A DNA stretch of 56,695 bases from an uncultured Collinsella sp. (GTDB lineage Bacteria; Actinomycetota; Coriobacteriia; Coriobacteriales; Coriobacteriaceae). A program made the translations under genes and the position numbers. The stretch covers positions 1 through 56,695 of the forward strand of contig CAUDQR010000015.1 in assembly GCA_958451615.1 (NCBI GenBank). Direction: 5' to 3'. The notes under the pieces were generated by a model that saw nothing but the letters and a program-made list of their open reading frames with translations, was not told the DNA's origin and ran no database searches. Positions 54,648-56,695 of this stretch are shown one piece after another. Each line of letters begins with the position of its first letter. Position 1 is the first letter of the stretch.

Positions 54648-55478
54648 ATGAGCGACGAAGAGCTCAAAAAGGTTGCCAATGAGGTAAGGAAGGGCATCGT
54701 CACCGGCGTGCACGCTGCCAAGTCCGGCCATCCGGGCGGTTCGCTCGGTGCTGCCGACATCATGACCTATCTGTACTTTGAGGAAATGAACGTCGACCCG
54801 TCCGATCCCCGCAAGGCCGATCGCGACCGTTTTGTGCTCTCCAAGGGCCATTGCGCTCCGGGCCTGTACGCCGTGCTCGCCGAGCGCGGGTTCTTCCCCA
54901 AAGAGGACCTCAAGACGCTGCGCCATATCGGCAGCCACCTGCAGGGTCACCCCAACATGAACGACACCCCGGGCGTCGACATGTCCACCGGCTCGCTCGG
55001 CCAGGGCATTTCCGCCGCCGTGGGCATGGCTGTTGCCGCCAAGCACTGGGGCGATACTTATCGCACGTACGCCCTGCTGGGTGATGGCGAGAGCGAGGAG
55101 GGCCAGGTCTGGGAGGCCGCCATGTTTGCCGGCAACCAGCAGCTCGATAACCTCTGCGTGATCGTCGACCACAACGGCCTTCAGATTGACGGTCCCGTCG
55201 AGGAGGTCAACGACCCCATGCCGCTCGCCGACAAGTTCCGCGCGTTCAAGTTCCACGTGGTGGAGCTCGCCGACGGCAACGACTTCGACCAGATCCGCGC
55301 CGCCTTTGCCGAGGCTCGCGCCACCAAGGGGCAGCCGACCGCCATTATCGCCGAGACCACAAAGGGCAAGGGCGTGTCCTTTATGGAGAACCAGGTTGGT
55401 TGGCACGGCAAGGCCCCCAACGATGAACAGTTTGAGCAGGCCATGGCAGAGCTCACGGCCGCCGGAGAGGAGCTCTAG
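54648..55478 (+). CDS. Transketolase, N-terminal subunit
   Basis: 276 residues, the thiamin-diphosphate-binding half of a split transketolase. GHPGGSLGAADIM, SKGHCAPGLYAVL and LGDGESEEGQVWEAA (metal/TPP motif GDG through the following Asn of VIVDHNGLQIDG) are visible. The enzyme interconverts pentose-phosphate pathway sugars. The partner gene starts one base after its stop, so the two are co-translated. Confidence 0.94.
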   Translation: MSDEELKKVANEVRKGIVTGVHAAKSGHPGGSLGAADIMTYLYFEEMNVDPSDPRKADRDRFVLSKGHCAPGLYAVLAERGFFPKEDLKTLRHIGSHLQGHPNMNDTPGVDMSTGSLGQGISAAVGMAVAAKHWGDTYRTYALLGDGESEEGQVWEAAMFAGNQQLDNLCVIVDHNGLQIDGPVEEVNDPMPLADKFRAFKFHVVELADGNDFDQIRAAFAEARATKGQPTAIIAETTKGKGVSFMENQVGWHGKAPNDEQFEQAMAELTAAGEEL

Positions 55479-55479
55479 G

Positions 55480-56463
55480 ATGGCAGACGTCAAGAAAATC
55501 GCCACGCGTGTAAGCTACGGCGAGGCCCTCGTCGAGCTCGCCAACGAGCACGATGACTTTGTGGTCCTCGACGCCGACCTGGCCGCCGCCACGCAGACCG
55601 GTAAGTTTAAGGCCGCTTGCCCCGACCGCTTCTTCGACGTGGGTATCGCCGAGAGCAACCTGATGGGCGTCGCCGCCGGTATCGCGACCACTGGTCGTGT
55701 TGCCTTCGCGAGTACCTTTGCCATGTTCGCTGCCGGTCGCGCCTTTGAGCAGGTCCGCAACTCCATCGGCTACCCGCACCTCAACGTTAAGATCGGTGCC
55801 ACGCACGCCGGCATCTCGGTGGGCGAGGACGGCGCCACGCACCAGTGCTGCGAGGATATCGCCCTCATGCGCGTCATCCCCGGCATGACCGTAATTGTTC
55901 CCGCTGACGACGTGGAGGCCCGCGCCGTGACGCGCGCCGCCTACGAGTGCGACGGTCCGGTGTACATGCGCTTCGCCCGTTTGGCCTCGCCGGTTATCAA
56001 CGACCCCGAGACCTACAAGTTCGAGTTGGGTAAGGGCATTGTCATGCGCGAGGGCGCCGATGTGACCATCATCGCCTGCGGCCTGATGGTCGGCGAGGCT
56101 CTCGAGGCCGCCGAGCAGCTCGCTGCCGAGGGCATCGACGCCGAGGTCATCAACATGCACACCATCAAGCCCATCGATGCCGACCTGATCGTCAAGAGCG
56201 CCACCAAGACCGGCCACGTCGTGACCGTCGAGGAGCACTCTGTGATCGGTGGCCTGGGCAGCGCCGTTGCCGACGTCCTGTGTGAGCAGTGCCCGGCGCC
56301 GCTCAAGAAGATCGGTGTCAACGACACCTTCGGCGAGTCCGGCCCGGGTGCCGAGCTCCTGCACAAGTACGGCCTGGACGCCGCCAACATCGTGGCGACC
56401 ACCAAGGAGTTCTTGGCAGAGAGCAACCACCGCTCAAATCGGCCACAAGCCAATAGCAAATAG
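55480..56463 (+). CDS. Transketolase, C-terminal subunit
   Basis: 327 residues, with the pyrimidine-binding and C-terminal domains: LDADLAAATQTGKF, FFDVGIAESNLMGVAAGIA, GATHAGISVGEDGATHQCCEDIA and TVEEHSVIGGLGSAV. GAGAGGAG lies ahead of the ATG at 55480. With the upstream gene it forms one heteromeric transketolase. The two-gene form is common in anaerobes and actinobacteria. A terminator follows. Confidence 0.95.
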   Translation: MADVKKIATRVSYGEALVELANEHDDFVVLDADLAAATQTGKFKAACPDRFFDVGIAESNLMGVAAGIATTGRVAFASTFAMFAAGRAFEQVRNSIGYPHLNVKIGATHAGISVGEDGATHQCCEDIALMRVIPGMTVIVPADDVEARAVTRAAYECDGPVYMRFARLASPVINDPETYKFELGKGIVMREGADVTIIACGLMVGEALEAAEQLAAEGIDAEVINMHTIKPIDADLIVKSATKTGHVVTVEEHSVIGGLGSAVADVLCEQCPAPLKKIGVNDTFGESGPGAELLHKYGLDAANIVATTKEFLAESNHRSNRPQANSK

Positions 56464-56470
56464 ACGTAGA

Positions 56471-56508
56471 CAGGGACGCCCTCAAAAAGAGGACGCCCCT
56501 GTTTTTAT
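56471..56508 (+). terminator. Terminator after the transketolase operon
   Basis: CAGGGACGCCCTC and GAGGACGCCCCTG pair with one bulge around AAAAA, followed by TTTTTAT. Confidence 0.88.
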
Positions 56509-56617
56509 ATTTCAGCAAAATCAGTGCCGCATCAAGCAAGGCCTTCTTCGGGAAAAGGGCCCAGTACGGCAACGTGCAATTCAGCCCTCCCAACTTTGTA
56601 TGTGCAGCACCCCAAGA
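56509..56617. other. Right-end spacer, nothing convincing
   Basis: No supported gene. On the minus strand, GGGAGGG precedes a TTG opening a 15-codon frame that ends quickly (HVAVLGPFPEEGLA), too short to call. Confidence 0.3.
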
Positions 56618-56695
56618 TCACGCGGCGACCCCATAGTAGCCACAGGCCGCGCACAGGGTTACCTCCCAAATCTTTCCGCAGGACGGAGGCGCCCC
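56618..56695 (-). CDS. 3' end of a possible zinc-ribbon protein (cut by the right edge)
   Basis: On the minus strand the last 25 codons before a TGA (56618-56620) read, in part, PSCGKIWEVTLCAACGYYG. A Cys followed by CxxCG with an aromatic/Gly context is the pattern of a C-terminal zinc ribbon. The rest of the gene is off the window, so the family cannot be named. Confidence 0.35.
   Translation of the reverse strand, partial: GAPPSCGKIWEVTLCAACGYYGVAA

Overview
The window looks like chromosomal DNA from a Coriobacteriia member, most probably Collinsella or a close relative. The grounds are GC-rich codon use, an actinobacterial spc-alpha ribosomal cluster with zinc-type S14, L36 and L31, a two-hairpin leader before rpmE, and a gut-type anaerobic purine/diaminopropionate gene set tied to selenium-molybdenum cofactor functions. 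The assignment is inferred from gene content, not from a database search.

Layout. (1) 1-3.8 kb, minus strand: a type I restriction-modification operon that opens with a ribbon-helix-helix gene and a GIY-YIG/DUF4357 nuclease gene, followed by hsdM and the first codons of hsdS at the left edge. (2) 3.9-7.0 kb: a small protein of unknown function, an AAA/DUF4143 ATPase behind four motif copies spaced exactly 33 bp apart, and a Pro/Ala-rich one-TM protein. (3) 7.1-17.1 kb: a YheO-type regulator divergent from ygeX-ygeY-ygeW, a MocA-like nucleotidyltransferase, hydA, yqeC, yqeB and xdhC. (4) 17.4-28.1 kb: rplE-rpsZ-rpsH-rplF-rplR-rpsE-rpmD-rplO-secY-adk-map-infA-rpmJ-rpsM-rpsK-rpsD-rpoA-rplQ-truA. 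The usual rplN/rplX and S10 genes are absent upstream of rplE. (5) 28.2-41.6 kb: a glycosyltransferase-like gene, argR, a class A PBP, a U32 peptidase, tyrS, adenine deaminase, two HAD phosphatases, citrate synthase and an ACT protein. (6) 41.9-48.5 kb: an accessory island with an integrase remnant, XRE and DUF2975 genes, and two related ABC transporters. One has a tandem-duplicated permease and a separate ATPase; the other is a single permease-ATPase fusion. (7) 48.6-56.7 kb: rpmE with a structured leader, secA, prfB, a YitT protein, a split transketolase, and what may be the end of a zinc-ribbon gene at the right edge.

How the genes fit together. The 7-17 kb block should convert purine-derived intermediates into pyruvate, ammonia and carbamoyl compounds, and mature a selenium-dependent molybdenum hydroxylase whose catalytic subunits are not here. 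Adenine deaminase at 35.9 kb would feed hypoxanthine into the same route. The block is probably controlled by the divergent YheO-type regulator through two matching inverted repeats. The other points of interest are cis-elements: the phased array before DUF4143, nested leader hairpins before a HAD gene, a terminator-like leader before ade, and a large inverted repeat around the HAD gene.
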